Below, piece after piece: positions 35,852 to 48,005 of a stretch of 64,000 nucleotides of DNA. Below the pieces are notes generated by a model. That model saw only the letters and a list, made by a program, of their open reading frames with translations. It ran no database searches and had not been told where the DNA came from. The position numbers were made by a program, and so were the translations under genes. This DNA is from Chamaecrista fasciculata (taxonomy: Eukaryota > Streptophyta > Magnoliopsida > Fabales > Fabaceae), in the NCBI GenBank assembly GCA_003254925.1, contig QANZ01002448.1, forward strand, positions 171,358 to 235,357. The letters are read 5' to 3'. Within the stretch, counting starts at the first letter, position 1; each line of letters starts with the position of its first letter.

Positions 35852-38800
35852 TCAGCATTTCTTAGAGGCCAATCTCACTCTTCTTCCTTCAATACAAAAC
35901 TTTTGACTCCCTTCCAGCTGCAAATTGAATTAAAAAATTATCAGAAGTCAGAACTTTAGCAGAAAAAGCATGAAAAAGATTATTGCACATGTTTCAAGTA
36001 CTATAGTGTGCTCAATATGACTGAACAAGTTGCGTTCAAGTCCTTTTTTTTTCCAATTGCTCAATGCGATTCCAATTCCCAGTACATTAAATATCTCCAA
36101 TAACGAATACTCTATTACTTAATATGACATACACGAAGATTATGTTAAAGAACTTCAGTTCACAATCCCAAATCCCAAATATACAGTTTAACATATTTTA
36201 TAATGCAATAGAAACCAAAGCTAACAATAAAACCGTCAATCGAAAACAATTAATATCAGAACAGCAAGAAGAAATGAGAGTAATTGCATTTCCTCCCAAA
36301 TTGAAGGCGAGATCACTGTTCAAAGTATTCTGCATTTAGATAACTATACCTTTTGTTTCAAGTAACTAACAGCATCTCTCTTCGAGGAAAAATCAGAAAA
36401 AACAGAAGATGAATGTTCATCAATAAGAATTTTGAGCTGTTTCAGTTTCAGTGATTCTCCAGGCACCTGGAATTAAGCACCAATCAGTAATGAAACTAGC
36501 TTTCATCTAACTAAAAAACTCCAACACTAGATATAGGTCTCACCCTGTGTAAAATCTGTTTACACAACTTTTTCAGCTTCACTCTGGATTCCTCGGTCTT
36601 TTCTGAAACTACATCCTGTGTTTGCTTTTCTTGTGAACCATTATCAGCTGAATCATCATCATCATCATCACTATCATCAAATGATGTCTTTTTACCCTCA
36701 AAATAGCAGCCAGCAACTTTCTTAGGCCTGTCCTTGATGCCCAGTCCTTGCTTTCCAGTTGTGGATTTATCCTGACAATGTCAAATTACCATGCATATAT
36801 TATTACAATTTTTTAGTTTGGCCGTGTAATTTATGTCAGAAATTAACACTAAGAATTAAGATACAAAACTTTTTATTATACTGAAAGTATGCAAAATCAG
36901 GTGAAAGATGTCACTTACTTGGACCAACTTGTAGAGGTTCTCTTGATCTTCTTCATGAAATGCAGTTCTTTCAGTACTAATTTTAGTGTTTCCAGACATG
37001 TTAGACTTTCTCCTCCTGGATTCTGCTCCAAGAAGTCCACCAGAGACAAACCCATACTTATGGCCCCACCACTCCGGTGGGATATCGCAATCTTTGCTTA
37101 CTGTAGAAATGTAATATTACATATTGCATCAGAATAAAATATTACATTATTAAAACGTGAAAAAGCATTTCAATGTTAAGAACACCCTGATAAATGTTTT
37201 TAATTTTTCACTCGCCAACATACATTAGATCAAAGAAATCCAGATAGCATCAAAACAGAACACTAGAAAATATATCTAATGAAGGCTGAGAAAGGGAAAA
37301 TACTGCAAAATGCAATAGCATTCCCAAGAAATACCTACATAGAGCACTGATTATTGGGTATAGCATGATAGATTCTACATCGTCAAGACAACACTTTCAC
37401 ATCACAGCAATATACATTTGAATATAGCAGAGGTAGAGCTGAATAATATCCTACGCACATATTAATATGTTTCAAAAACAGCATGGGGAGAACAAGAAAA
37501 AACAAGAGGTTTTAGCGAAAGCCTTCAATATCATATAAATGAGAGCACAAAAAAAGATGTGATATTATAATTAATAATTTAAGTAGCACAAGGAGTTCAA
37601 TGCAATTATAGATTATACCTTCAACTTCAAAATTTTGACTGTCAGATGTCTTTAACAAGTTCAGTTCACCGTCAGAATTATCATTACACTCTGTCGTATC
37701 ACCCTTTTTAACCTGTCAACACAAGTAAAAACCACATGACTATATATATACAATTAATAAAAAGGGTATGAAAATGAATAATGAGGATTCCATTCACAAG
37801 ATTCATCCAGGAAAAGCTAGATAATGGAAAATATAAAAGCTTTTCATACAAACTATAGCCAGAACAAACATTAGCTGAACACTCGTATATTACTATTGAA
37901 AGTAGTATGAGCTTTCATCAGTTCCAAATAAAAGAAAGTGGGAAACTAGTCTTCAAGCACCCATTCTTGTCCTAATGGATTATACGAATTGAGGATTAGA
38001 ATTTCCTGACTTAAGAAAAATTATGCACACTCTGGTTCATTAATAGGCAAATGGAGCTTAAAATTGGAAAAGAAAACTCATAATGTATGTCTATGTTAAC
38101 CATGAATTTTATGCAATTGATATGAAATCTCCATGAGGTGTAGGAGATCAATACTCAAAATGAATAAAATAGACATGTAAGAGTTACCAGATCATTAAAC
38201 CAAAAACAGAAAAGCAGATTTATAGATTCAACAAACTATGGTAAATAACCAAAATTTAGCAACTAAGATAGCCACAGGTGGCATGCACCAACTAAGATGG
38301 ATAACTGTATTTAATCTAGCATCAGAACCCAACTATCAACCAAAATTAAATTAGGATTCAGTGACCTTAGTGAATCAAGCACCATACTACAAATGGAATA
38401 TAGATATGTTCTTGAATCTACAAAAGTCAAACAGTATAAGCCACTATACAAAATATTCCCTTGTAAAAGAAATTCAATATACATAGTAACAAATTGTGGG
38501 TATGCAGCATCTCCCACTCCCCAACAACCCAAAATTTTTAAAAAATTAAGACGCGTAAACTAATGTATTCACAATGAATGGATTAGCCATGTTTCGAACT
38601 AACCAGAATTCCTTCCAGATCCTTTAAAGAATATTCAGCAACAAGCTTTCCCCTCTCTCTTCTCTTGTATCTGAAAATCAGGAAAGACAGAAAATAATGT
38701 AATGTTAGTCAAATAATTAGAAGGGAACAAACTAATATAAATTCAAAAACTTCAAAGAGAAAGTAAACAGACCTTCCTTGAGGTCTAGTAGCTTTCGACA

Positions 38801-39556
38801 CTGTCTCCAGTTTATCACAGGCAACACTAGTCTCAGTTTCCACCTTCGTGGTTTTTTTCTCTATGCCTGTGCATTTCATAGAAACAATTGTCATGACACA
38901 GTGCAACAAGAGGAAAACTTGCATACCATCATTACAGTACTATAAGGTTGTACCTATGTCATTGGGTTGCACAGCTTGCTGCAAATTACACACAAAAAAA
39001 ACAACAAAAAGAAAAAGAATTCAGCGACTCATAGTCAAAGAATTGAATAAATTACAAATCAATAGGAAATGTCAAGTGAAACATACCACTTTCAACCTCT
39101 TAAGAATATTATCGAATTGTGTAGTGTCAAATGCCCAGTTGTTTGGCTTATCTACACCAATACCTGTTACATGAATGAGAAAGTTAAGATATGCCAACAA
39201 TGTTCTCAAAGGAAGATGGAATAACCAGTAATATTATTAATATGTAAGCAATGAATATCAAGGATGGTAGCAATAAACAATTAAATATTACTAGACTAAA
39301 AATTGATGAACATACCAGCAGTGTCCTGCTTGTTTTGGACTCTGACGTGTCCTTTGATCCCCTGCTTGTCTTTGCCAAGACCTTCTCCTTCTTCCCAGCC
39401 CTAAATAGTTAAGAAAAGCATAGTAGCATAAGACAGAGTGAAAATTCAAAAAAATTGCAGAGAGAAAGAGAGAAGCACCATTTGCTTCATGAGACGAAAA
39501 GCAGCAGACTGCCTGGCGACACCGACGTAGCAGACAGGAGATTCAGGTGCCGCCAT
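35852..39556 (-). CDS. G-patch domain protein (GPATCH4/PINX1-like)
   Basis: Eleven exons on the minus strand: 39556-39479, 39400-39316, 39163-39087, 38978-38954, 38866-38773, 38670-38604, 37712-37619, 37100-36919, 36771-36544, 36466-36350, 35917-35852; joined they give 370 residues. The N-terminus [20 protein letters not shown] leads into a G-patch: [20 protein letters not shown] then [20 protein letters not shown], as in the PINX1/GPATCH4 subgroup where the patch is N-terminal. Later come a short conserved block [20 protein letters not shown], an Asp-run ([12 protein letters not shown] near 36650-36680) and a C-terminal [20 protein letters not shown] to [13 protein letters not shown] segment. 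G-patch proteins of this type activate DEAH helicases in nucleolar ribosome biogenesis or splicing (family knowledge); the partner here is unknown. It lies convergent with SPO11-2. Confidence 0.88.
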
Positions 39557-39726
39557 GGTTCCTGATACTGGTGTTGCTCTTCCTTCGTGTGCTGCCTGAT
39601 CAGACAGACACTGCAACTAGGGTTTACGGGGAGAAAAATAGCTTGTATGCATTTCTTACGATCCACCGTCCATCTATCAATGAATGGCCCAGATTGAGAT
39701 CCCATCTGGTTGACACTTTTTCTTTT

Positions 39727-40135
39727 GGCTAAAGTACACTTTTGGTCCCACAACTTTGACAAAAGCCTCAATTTGGTCCCATAAATCTTTTTGTTGCAAT
39801 TTTGGTCTCATAATTTCTGAAAAATATCCCACCGCTGATCTCAAGCTGATTTTCATCTATTTTCTATTGTTAAAGATGATCTGACATACTGAGTTGAATA
39901 ATGACGTGGCAAATATGAGTGAAGTGGATTTAATGACAGTTAATGGATGAAAATCAGATTGAGACTAACGGTGAGACGTTTTCAAAAGTTATGGGACCAA
40001 AATTGCAACAAAAAAATTTATGAGACCAAATTGAGACCTTTTTCAAAGTTATGGGACCAAAATTACAACAAAAAAAGTTATAGGACCAATTTGAGACCTT
40101 TGCTAAAGTTATGGGATCAAAAGTTTCCTTTAGCC
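39727..40135. mobile_element. Long-inverted-repeat foldback element, copy 1
   Basis: The left end GGCTAAAGTACACTTTTGG pairs with the reverse complement of the right end (GGCTAAAGGAAACTTTTGATC). Inside each arm ATGGGACCAAA-type units repeat, giving arms of over 100 bp around a core with TGACGTGGCA. T-rich flanks (TTTTCTTTT / TTTTCCTTT) could be a degenerate 9-bp target duplication as in MULE-type elements. No coding capacity. Confidence 0.75.
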
Positions 40136-40287
40136 TTTTCCTTTTTTCTTTGGTCCTTACTTTTTTTTTTTTTGGTCTGTACTTTGGTCCTTACAAACAA
40201 TACACGCTGAGTTGAGTCTATTTTTGAGCCTACCCCAAATTCAAGTGGACAACTTTTTGGTTTCGAGCCATTATCTTGGGCCGATAN

Positions 40288-41479
40288 ACAGGCTTGGAGG
40301 ATCATCACTAACAAAGACAGTTTACTTTCGCGTATCTATCATGCCAAGTATGGGCGTGGAGAAGCAGGTACTCCCTTTGTCTGCACCGCGTCGACCTCGC
40401 CGTTAGCTAGACACATTTGCAAGAGTATCAATAATATGCTACCAGATTGCCAGTGGAGGGTGGGAACAGGTAACGAAATCTCTCTAACCGATAGATTGTG
40501 GATTCAGCCTGACAGACCTAGCACAGATTATCGGACAGTTGCTAACCTCATGACCCCCCATGGTAAATGGGATAGAAGAAAAATCCTCGAAGTCTACAAT
40601 CAAGGGAATGCGGACAGGATCATGAGCACCCCAGTCTCGTACTCGGGAGTCAAGGACAGATTGGTTTGGACCTTCAACCCCCAAGGTATGTACACGGTTA
40701 AAGATGCTTACAAGAAACTCTGTAATTGGACCAGCCCGCATAATGATTTCAATTGGAGCATGTTCTGGAAACTCAAGTGTCCCCCGAAAATCCTCATGTT
40801 CGGCTGGAAATGCATCTCCAACGCCCTACCCCTTGGAGAAAACCTTGCAAGGAAAAACTTCAACATTGATCCAAAATGTGTCTTCTGCCTAAGCCATATT
40901 GAGGATACAAACCACCTCTTCCTTGGCTGCGACTTTGTCAAAGCTACCTGGTATGGCTCATCTCTATCACTAAGAAGCGATACTTACTTACCTATTGGAT
41001 TTAACACCTGGCTTCAGAACACATTCGATAGCAGTCATGGGAGATTTGTCGAGATTCTAGTCTTCGCTTGGGCTATTTATTCTCACAGGAACAAGGTTAG
41101 ATTCAATGGGGCCAAGCCGTCCACCTCTGATATTATCAACACCTGGACGACCACCCTGCAGCAGTTAGAGGAGCTCAAGAAGAATACCAATGCCAAAGCC
41201 AAGCCCGAAAATGTCCGACCTGACCTCACTCTGAACTTTCCTAATCAGGAGGACATCATTTACATCGCCTGGTATAGATGCAAGAAACGACAAATCAATG
41301 TGGTAGGTTTTTTCCACCAACAGCAGGACAACGCCATTGTGGATTTTTTCTTCAGAGAAAGCTTAGGGCCGATCCTTCACTCTGTCCTACGAGCAACAAG
41401 ACTTTGTATGACGAATCTTCGAGCTAGGAGTAGATATAGAAAACTCTATTGCTACAACAATTTATTTTTTGGTCTCTAG
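40288..41479 (+). mobile_element. LINE 3' fragment: reverse-transcriptase C-terminus with zf-RVT
   Basis: From an N at 40287 the plus strand reads continuously through AWRIITNKDSLLSRIYHAKY and QWRVGTGNEISLTDRLWIQP to a zinc-binding reverse-transcriptase domain (zf-RVT): MFWKLKCPPKILMFGWK, then CVFCLSHIEDTNHLFLGC, and ends in a stop at 41479. This is the C-terminal part of a plant LINE ORF2; the endonuclease and polymerase core are missing, so the copy is 5'-truncated. The long open frame suggests it is fairly young. It is not a host gene. Confidence 0.85.
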
Positions 41480-42016
41480 TATTACCCTCTGTAGATTTTA
41501 CTTCATTACTAGTTTCTGAAAATCTTTCTTAAGGGTTTGAACTTCCAGCACAAAACCAAATACTATATTTAGCTTTTCAAATCTTTAGCTTAATCTTAAT
41601 TTTGTTAAACATCCTTTTTTGGAAGAGAACTTCCAATTAATATCTTTCTTCACATTATCACCGTTAAAATCTTTCGGATCTAGATCTAGCATTGCTTCAA
41701 TCTCTTTATCATGAATCGCACAACCATTTCTCATTACCTCCATCTTTGTCAAGTTATTTATTTCAACAAGAATATAGAGAGTCCACACTAAACTAACAAA
41801 ACCACAAAAGAAAAAACCTCTTATATAGACGATACTATAGTAGAGGAACGAAGACTTGAAACTCTACAAAATCACAAACCAAACCTAATCTAGATTATTG
41901 AAGACTTGAAACTCACAAATATGCGCACGAACCAAAGGTAGAGGACTCTTGACTCCTATTGGAACCCTTATACAAAGGTGATTCAATAATGGAAAATTGA
42001 GTTGCCATAAACTTAA

Positions 42017-42533
42017 NNNNNNNNNNNNNNNNNNNNNNNNNNNNNNNNNNNNNNNNNNNNNNNNNNNNNNNNNNNNNNNNNNNNNNNNNNNNNNNNNNNN
42101 NNNNNNNNNNNNNNNNNNNNNNNNNNNNNNNNNNNNNNNNNNNNNNNNNNNNNNNNNNNNNNNNNNNNNNNNNNNNNNNNNNNNNNNNNNNNNNNNNNNN
42201 NNNNNNNNNNNNNNNNNNNNNNNNNNNNNNNNNNNNNNNNNNNNNNNNNNNNNNNNNNNNNNNNNNNNNNNNNNNNNNNNNNNNNNNNNNNNNNNNNNNN
42301 NNNNNNNNNNNNNNNNNNNNNNNNNNNNNNNNNNNNNNNNNNNNNNNNNNNNNNNNNNNNNNNNNNNNNNNNNNNNNNNNNNNNNNNNNNNNNNNNNNNN
42401 NNNNNNNNNNNNNNNNNNNNNNNNNNNNNNNNNNNNNNNNNNNNNNNNNNNNNNNNNNNNNNNNNNNNNNNNNNNNNNNNNNNNNNNNNNNNNNNNNNNN
42501 NNNNNNNNNNNNNNNNNNNNNNNNNNNNNNNNN
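42017..42533. other. Assembly gap (517 N)
   Basis: A run of N between the LINE region and the second foldback element. Frames across it are meaningless. Confidence 1.
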
Positions 42534-42975
42534 GGTCTAAGTGCACTTTTAGTCCCATAACTTTGGCTAAGGTTTCAATTTGGTCCCATAACTTTTTTTG
42601 TTGCACTTTTGGTCCCATATCTTTTACTCAAGTTGCAGATTTGGTCCTGTGTTACATTTTTGGTCCCATATCTTTGGTTCATGTTACATAATTGGTCCTA
42701 TATTTTTTAGTCAAGTTGCAGAGTCGGTCCCATATCTTTGGGTCAGGTGCAAAATTGGTTTCATATATTTGGATCAAGTGGGACTGGCGGTGAAACTTTT
42801 TGCAAAGATATGGGACCAATTCTGCAACATGACCAAAAGATATGGGACCAAAAGTGATACGGGACCAAATCTGCAACTTTTTGCAAAGATATGGGACCAA
42901 AAGTGCAACAAAAAAAGTAATGGGACCAAACTGAAACCTGAGTAAAAGTTATGGGACCAAAAGTGCACTTTGACC
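42534..42975. mobile_element. Long-inverted-repeat foldback element, copy 2
   Basis: GGTCTAAGTGCACTTTTAGTC at the left edge pairs with AAAAGTGCACTTTGACC at the right edge. Both arms consist of degenerate repeats of TTTGGTCCCATATCTTT or its complement, about 20-40 bp per unit. The left edge abuts the N gap, so the flank cannot be checked. Confidence 0.75.
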
Positions 42976-43225
42976 TAATAATAATAATTCATTCCATTAC
43001 TAATAACTTGATAGTTCATCCTATATATAATGAAGGAAAATGAAGGAAAGAAACTAAGAAATAACGCTGACCTATATATAATGGGTACGTAATTAAGTTC
43101 AATCTGGTACGTGGTACAATTGCTTCTAGAGTGTGGCGCTGAACCTGTGTGCTCTCTCATCTTCATCTTCCCCACTCTGTGAATCTGTCTGTTTCTCTGA
43201 AATTTGGAGCAATACCCAACATTCT

Positions 43226-45960
43226 ATGGGCTCTATTCTCGGTAATTGGCCCTCATACGATCCTCACAACTTCAGTCAGCTCCGACCTTCCGATCCTTCT
43301 AATCCATCAGTGAGTATTTCATACTCTCGGAAAAACACTTTACTGCTCATTGAAAAATCTGATCTTGTATAATCCTCCAATATTATGCTTTACAGTTTAC
43401 ACCTATCGAGTACTCTACATTTATCCTGGGTTTATAGTTGCGTGGGGGAGAGAATTGCCTTATTTTTGTTTTTCCGTTTTCCCCTCTTTTGCTACGCTAT
43501 TTCGTTGTCCCGGATAAGGCTTTCAACTTTCTAGGTTATCTCTGTTGTGTCTGTTTGTGTTTGTTTGTACATCAAATCTTTAGGCCTCCATTGTTATGAG
43601 ATAGCAAAATATTTAACCTTTCTAATTTGTTGACGAAACTAATAATGTATTTTGTTCTTTACAAATTACAATGTTGACAAATCCATACTATGACACAAAA
43701 TTAAGTTGTCCTTCAAAGTTATTCTTCTGATGAACTTAATTGTTCTTGTTAGTTCCCATAGACTTGCTTGAATTGTTGCATTAACCGTTTTTATACAGTA
43801 GATTAAAAGAAAAATTTATATTACATATAGATGTTGGTTGTGGAGATAGGAGACTTCAATTGATCCATTTGGTGTCTTTACTGCAAAACAGAGTTGCACT
43901 TACATGGGTCTGCTGGCTTTATTTGTTTGCTTTATGAATAATGTTATCAATAGGAGCAATATTCTTAAACCCAATCTCAGTGGACTTAAAATTTCATGAG
44001 GAAGCCCTATTTCAGCTTATATAATTTTGGATGTAAAGATAATGAGTGGTCACTGTATATTTTTCGTTCTCATGATTTTCTACTTAAGGGTTCATTATGT
44101 TATATTTTTCTGCAATCCTTTTCATTAGCTTTCTACCTAGTTCAGATAAATACAGAACTTTTAGCCTGATGGTCTGACCAAAGTATAATTTTCCATGAAA
44201 ATTGAATTGTTAAGTTTTGAAGTCTCTGTGGTTCTTCAACTGAGATTTAAATATAAAGTTGTGTTCTTTCTTGAAAAAGGGATTCTTATTTATTTGATTT
44301 AAGCGCTTCTTCACTTAAGAAAATGACCTTAAACATACATGTTGTTCAAGTTCATTTTAAGGAACATAACTTGGTGAATGACTGTATGAAGCATGGACAT
44401 TGGAATTTCAGGGAAGGAGCCATATCTATGTCTAACTTGTGCCTGGGACCAAGACTGAATATGATATCCTCACACGAACAGTTCTCCGCAATTGGAATAG
44501 AAGTTCTGTTTTTTTTTTTTGGGTTTCTTGGGGCAATGTTGGATTGTATTATGAAGATGTTTAACATATATCATATATATCTTTAGGCATATTTCCATGT
44601 AATTAGTGATGTGTTCATTCTTGCACTCTTCGTTGTTTAGGTACTTTCTAATATTATTTATATGCTATGGTTTGCTATTAAATCTTGAGTCTGCTTTGAT
44701 GATTTGCCCATATCCTACCATGTTTGTAAGTCTTAGATCACATTTTTTTNAGTGATGTGTTCATTCTTGCACTCTTCGTTGTTTAGGTACTAATCTAATA
44801 TTATTTATATGCTATGGTTTGCTATTAAATCTTGAGTCTGCTTTGATGATTTGCCCATGTCCTACCATGTTTGTAAGTCTTAGATCACATTTTTTTTTTG
44901 CCTACATTAGTAGATACTTCGTCATATTCCTGTTTCAGGCTTTTTACTCCCCATACTTTGTTGTACATTAATTTGTTTTCTCTTTAGTTCCAAATAGGCG
45001 TGTGTTGATGATATTTTTCATCAAAAGTGAATTCAACACTTTTTTGGTGAATTCTATTTCTACATTAGCCTAGGTACCTTGAGATCATCGCAGGCTCACA
45101 GCCTCATGAAGTAACTTAAATTAAGTAGAAGTGGTATTTTAACTCGCTTTGTAGCAGATACAATTATTTCATACTTCTGAGTTTCAGTTATTTGGGTAAG
45201 GCCTTTCATACTATTCATCCATGACATGAAATAATAAACGAGTCCAAATGCATTAGAAGTTTAGAACATTTTAGTAGGTTTCATAATTCCAGGAGTATAT
45301 GTAGACTTATGCTATCTATCAGGGATTCCTGAAACAGATGACTAGTAAAATAAAATTGTTGTACCTTTTCTGCCAAGCTAGTCCTTCAAAGAGATATGGG
45401 GTTATGTGCAGAACATGCTCTATATATGTAATAGAAAGATTATTAGTACTTAGGTTCAGCTTGAATTTCTGGCAATGTAGTTCAAACTGATAATTTCTCT
45501 CGGATGCTCAAGGTGGAGAAAAATCGTGAAAGCTGAAACATAAATACACAGCCAACTACTCACTTCATAAGTACTTGAGGACTCATGTATTATTCTGTGT
45601 CAACCTTGTTTCTGGGTAAAGTAATCTTGTTTTCTGAGTACTGATTAATTCCATGGCAAAGGATAATTTACTACTCTTGCCATGCACCTTCTTTTAATGT
45701 AAATGAGTGTAACTTTCCTCATGTCAAAAGTTTTGAGGATGGTTTTGATATGTTAGAACTTTTTAGATCGTCGGCATATTTAAATAATGCATAATGAAAG
45801 TTGGCACTAATGCCGGTAAGTTTAAAGTGTCCATTGATGCTAGTTTCTGTCATGATTGTACTTTGCTGGTATTGGTGTTAAAGCATGTCAGCATTCCGAG
45901 GTCCATGTTGCTAGACAAATGAATCAATAATTCTCAAGGAATCTGGATTAAATCAAGTGA

Positions 45961-45994
<34 letters not shown>

Positions 45995-46721
45995 TTCTTC
46001 CCCTTTAGCATTTTTAAGGCAAATTTCCCTTTCATCTTGTTACTTGTCATTCATTCTTTCTGTTCCTTACGAAGATATTTTGTTTTCATGTAGAAAATGA
46101 CACCTGCTACTTACCATCCAACTCACAGCAGGACCCTTCCACCACCTGATCAAGGTAGTGAGGACTGAGAACCTTCTGCTAGCTATAGCTGCAGTGATGC
46201 TTTGCTGCTCTATCTATTTGGTTGTTATCGGCTTAAAACATGTATCTTATTTTAGTAGATAGTTGTTTGGTTTCTGTTATCTTCTTGGAGGAGATACCAA
46301 ACTGAATGCAGAGTGAACCTATTATTATAAAGTGGAAGTTCAGCTTAAGAAATTAAAGGGGAAAAGAGGATTAATCTTTTTAATTCCGTATTGGTTCTCC
46401 ATCTAGATATGCATTCCACGTTTGTTGTCGTTCCTTCCATTGTTTTTGGGTTGAGGATTTGCTAACAAGTTCAAAGTTCTTCTGGCAGTGATAACTACTG
46501 AAGCAAAAAATATCCTCTTAAGACATATTTACCAGCGTGCTGATGAGAAGGTTAGTCCTAAATTATCGTGATAACTTGCATGCATGCCTCCGCCCTCATT
46601 AACCATAGAGAGATCTTATAGCTGCTCATAATCATTTTCATTGCAGTTGAAACCAAAAAGAGCAGCATCTGATCATCTTTCACCAGAGCATGGATACAAG
46701 CAACCAAGGGTTTCTACCTGA
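43226..46721 (+). CDS. DDA1: DET1- and DDB1-associated protein 1
   Basis: Four small exons: 43226-43309, 46094-46154, 46489-46550, 46647-46721; joined they give 93 residues. [20 protein letters not shown], then [20 protein letters not shown], then [20 protein letters not shown] and a basic tail [19 protein letters not shown]. These are the conserved DDA1 blocks; the helix [14 protein letters not shown] is shared with the animal protein. In Arabidopsis DDA1 belongs to the COP10-DET1-DDB1 complex with CUL4 and directs ubiquitination of ABA receptors (family knowledge). Each exon is too short to stand out alone; the 2.8-kb first intron is unusual for such a short coding sequence and contains a duplicated block around an N. 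Confidence 0.92.
44605..44899. repeat. 145-bp direct duplication around a single N (44750)
   Basis: 44605-44749 and 44751-44899 are almost identical (both begin AGTGATGTGTTCATTCTTGC and end TTAGATCACATTTTTTT), with a handful of differences. The single N sits at the end of a poly-T tract exactly between the copies. This looks like an imperfectly joined overlap in the assembly, inside intron 1 of DDA1. Confidence 0.8.
45960..45993. repeat. (AT)n(GT)n compound microsatellite
   Basis: About ten AT units followed by seven or eight GT units, in intron 1 of DDA1. Polymorphism likely; no function inferred. Confidence 0.9.
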
Positions 46722-48005
46722 CACTATAGACTGAGCAGCTTTACTTGTCAAATATGTGTTTTCATTATGCAGAGAATGAGTTTTGCCTATATACTGCTTG
46801 TAGACGACTTTGTCAGATATAGATTTGGATTATATAATTCAGAATAGCTCAACAAATTTACTGTGAATGCAATGATTAGTATGTGTATTTTACTGAATAT
46901 CTTCTATAACTTTCTGCATTTGGCGGTTAACAACATGAAGTCCACACAAGGAATGGAGAGGAAGGGACACGTTTAGGTTGAGTATGTTCAAAATGCATAT
47001 TGAAGTTTAGTTCTTGAACTGTCCCCTAACAATTTGAAGTTTAAATTTTTCTTTTCTCCTTTTGGAAAAGGTATGTCATACTTTATGCTATCCGTTTTGC
47101 TGAACTAGTCTCCATATACATGTGCTGTCTTAGAAAAACAATAGCTGAGGAGGCCAGGATTTGTAATAAAGGGAATCATTGCTAAGAAGGTGGTTGTGGT
47201 ACCTAAGAAGTCTATCGTCATCTGCTTGTCCTTGCTTAGCCTCATGTTATATTTATAGTGATGAACTTTCACTTTATATCTGCTATGTCCCCGAGCCGAT
47301 TTGTATTGTATCCATAGAAGTTATGCATACTGAGGCTTCAATTTCCAGGCTGTAGCCTCTAGTTAAAACCAATAATCAAATTGAGCTGATGGGATTTGTA
47401 AGTTGTAATAAAGGGAGCCCTTACAGGAGAACGTATAGATTAAGAACTAGTTATCTTTCATCTCTTGGGAATATGCCCCTGCATCATAGAAATCAGAAAC
47501 CGACGAGGACCCAGTATTAATTTTCCAAATTTATAGATTTTTAATTATTTATATATATAAATAATAGGTTAAAGTACACTTTTGGTCCCATAACTTTGAC
47601 ATATGTCTCAATTTGGTCCTATAATTTTTTGTTGTTGCAGTTTTAGTCTATAACTTTTGAAAACGATTTACCGTTAGTCTCAAACTAATTTACATCCATT
47701 ATCTGTCGTTAAATTCACTTCACCCATATCTGTCACGTCATCATTCAACTTAATATGTCAAATCATCTTTAACGACAAAAAATGGACGGAAATCAGTTTA
47801 AAACCAACGACGAGACGTTTTAAGAAGTCATGAGACCAAAAATTGCAATAAACTAAAATTGGAGCAAAAAAACAAATTATGGGACTAAATTGAGTGTCAT
47901 GTAATTTTTAAAAATTCAATATCGTGTACAATTTGAAGCCTTTTCAAAGTCTTGGTGTGACTATGTGGCGTGTCCTCCTGTGAGAGACTCAACGAGACAA
48001 GGACC
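46722..48005. other. Intergenic region DDA1 to IspF
   Basis: DDA1 3' UTR and unassigned sequence, then foldback copy 3 at 47568-47930, which reaches to within about 75 bp of the IspF ATG. No gene is recognised. Confidence 0.4.
47568..47930. mobile_element. Long-inverted-repeat foldback element, copy 3
   Basis: Begins GGTTAAAGTACACTTTTGGTC, matching the left end of copy 1. The core holds TGTCACGTCATCATTCAACTT; the copy 1 core carries the reverse complement of this sequence. The right arm (ATGGGACTAAATTGAG) is shorter and the terminal GTGCACTTT.. block is missing, so this copy seems right-truncated. It lies immediately upstream of the IspF gene. Confidence 0.7.

Larger units (their letters stand above)
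39557..43225. other. Repeat island between G-patch gene and DDA1
   Basis: About 3.7 kb dominated by repeats and a gap: foldback element, LINE 3' end, N gap, second foldback element. The last 250 bp before the DDA1 start carry its promoter and 5' UTR. The stretch 41480-42016 between the LINE and the gap is AT-rich and unassigned; a minus-strand frame at 41585-41788 has no recognisable content. Confidence 0.5.

Noticed and set aside
42013..42618. Long frames across the N run
   Set aside because: Artefacts of the assembly gap.
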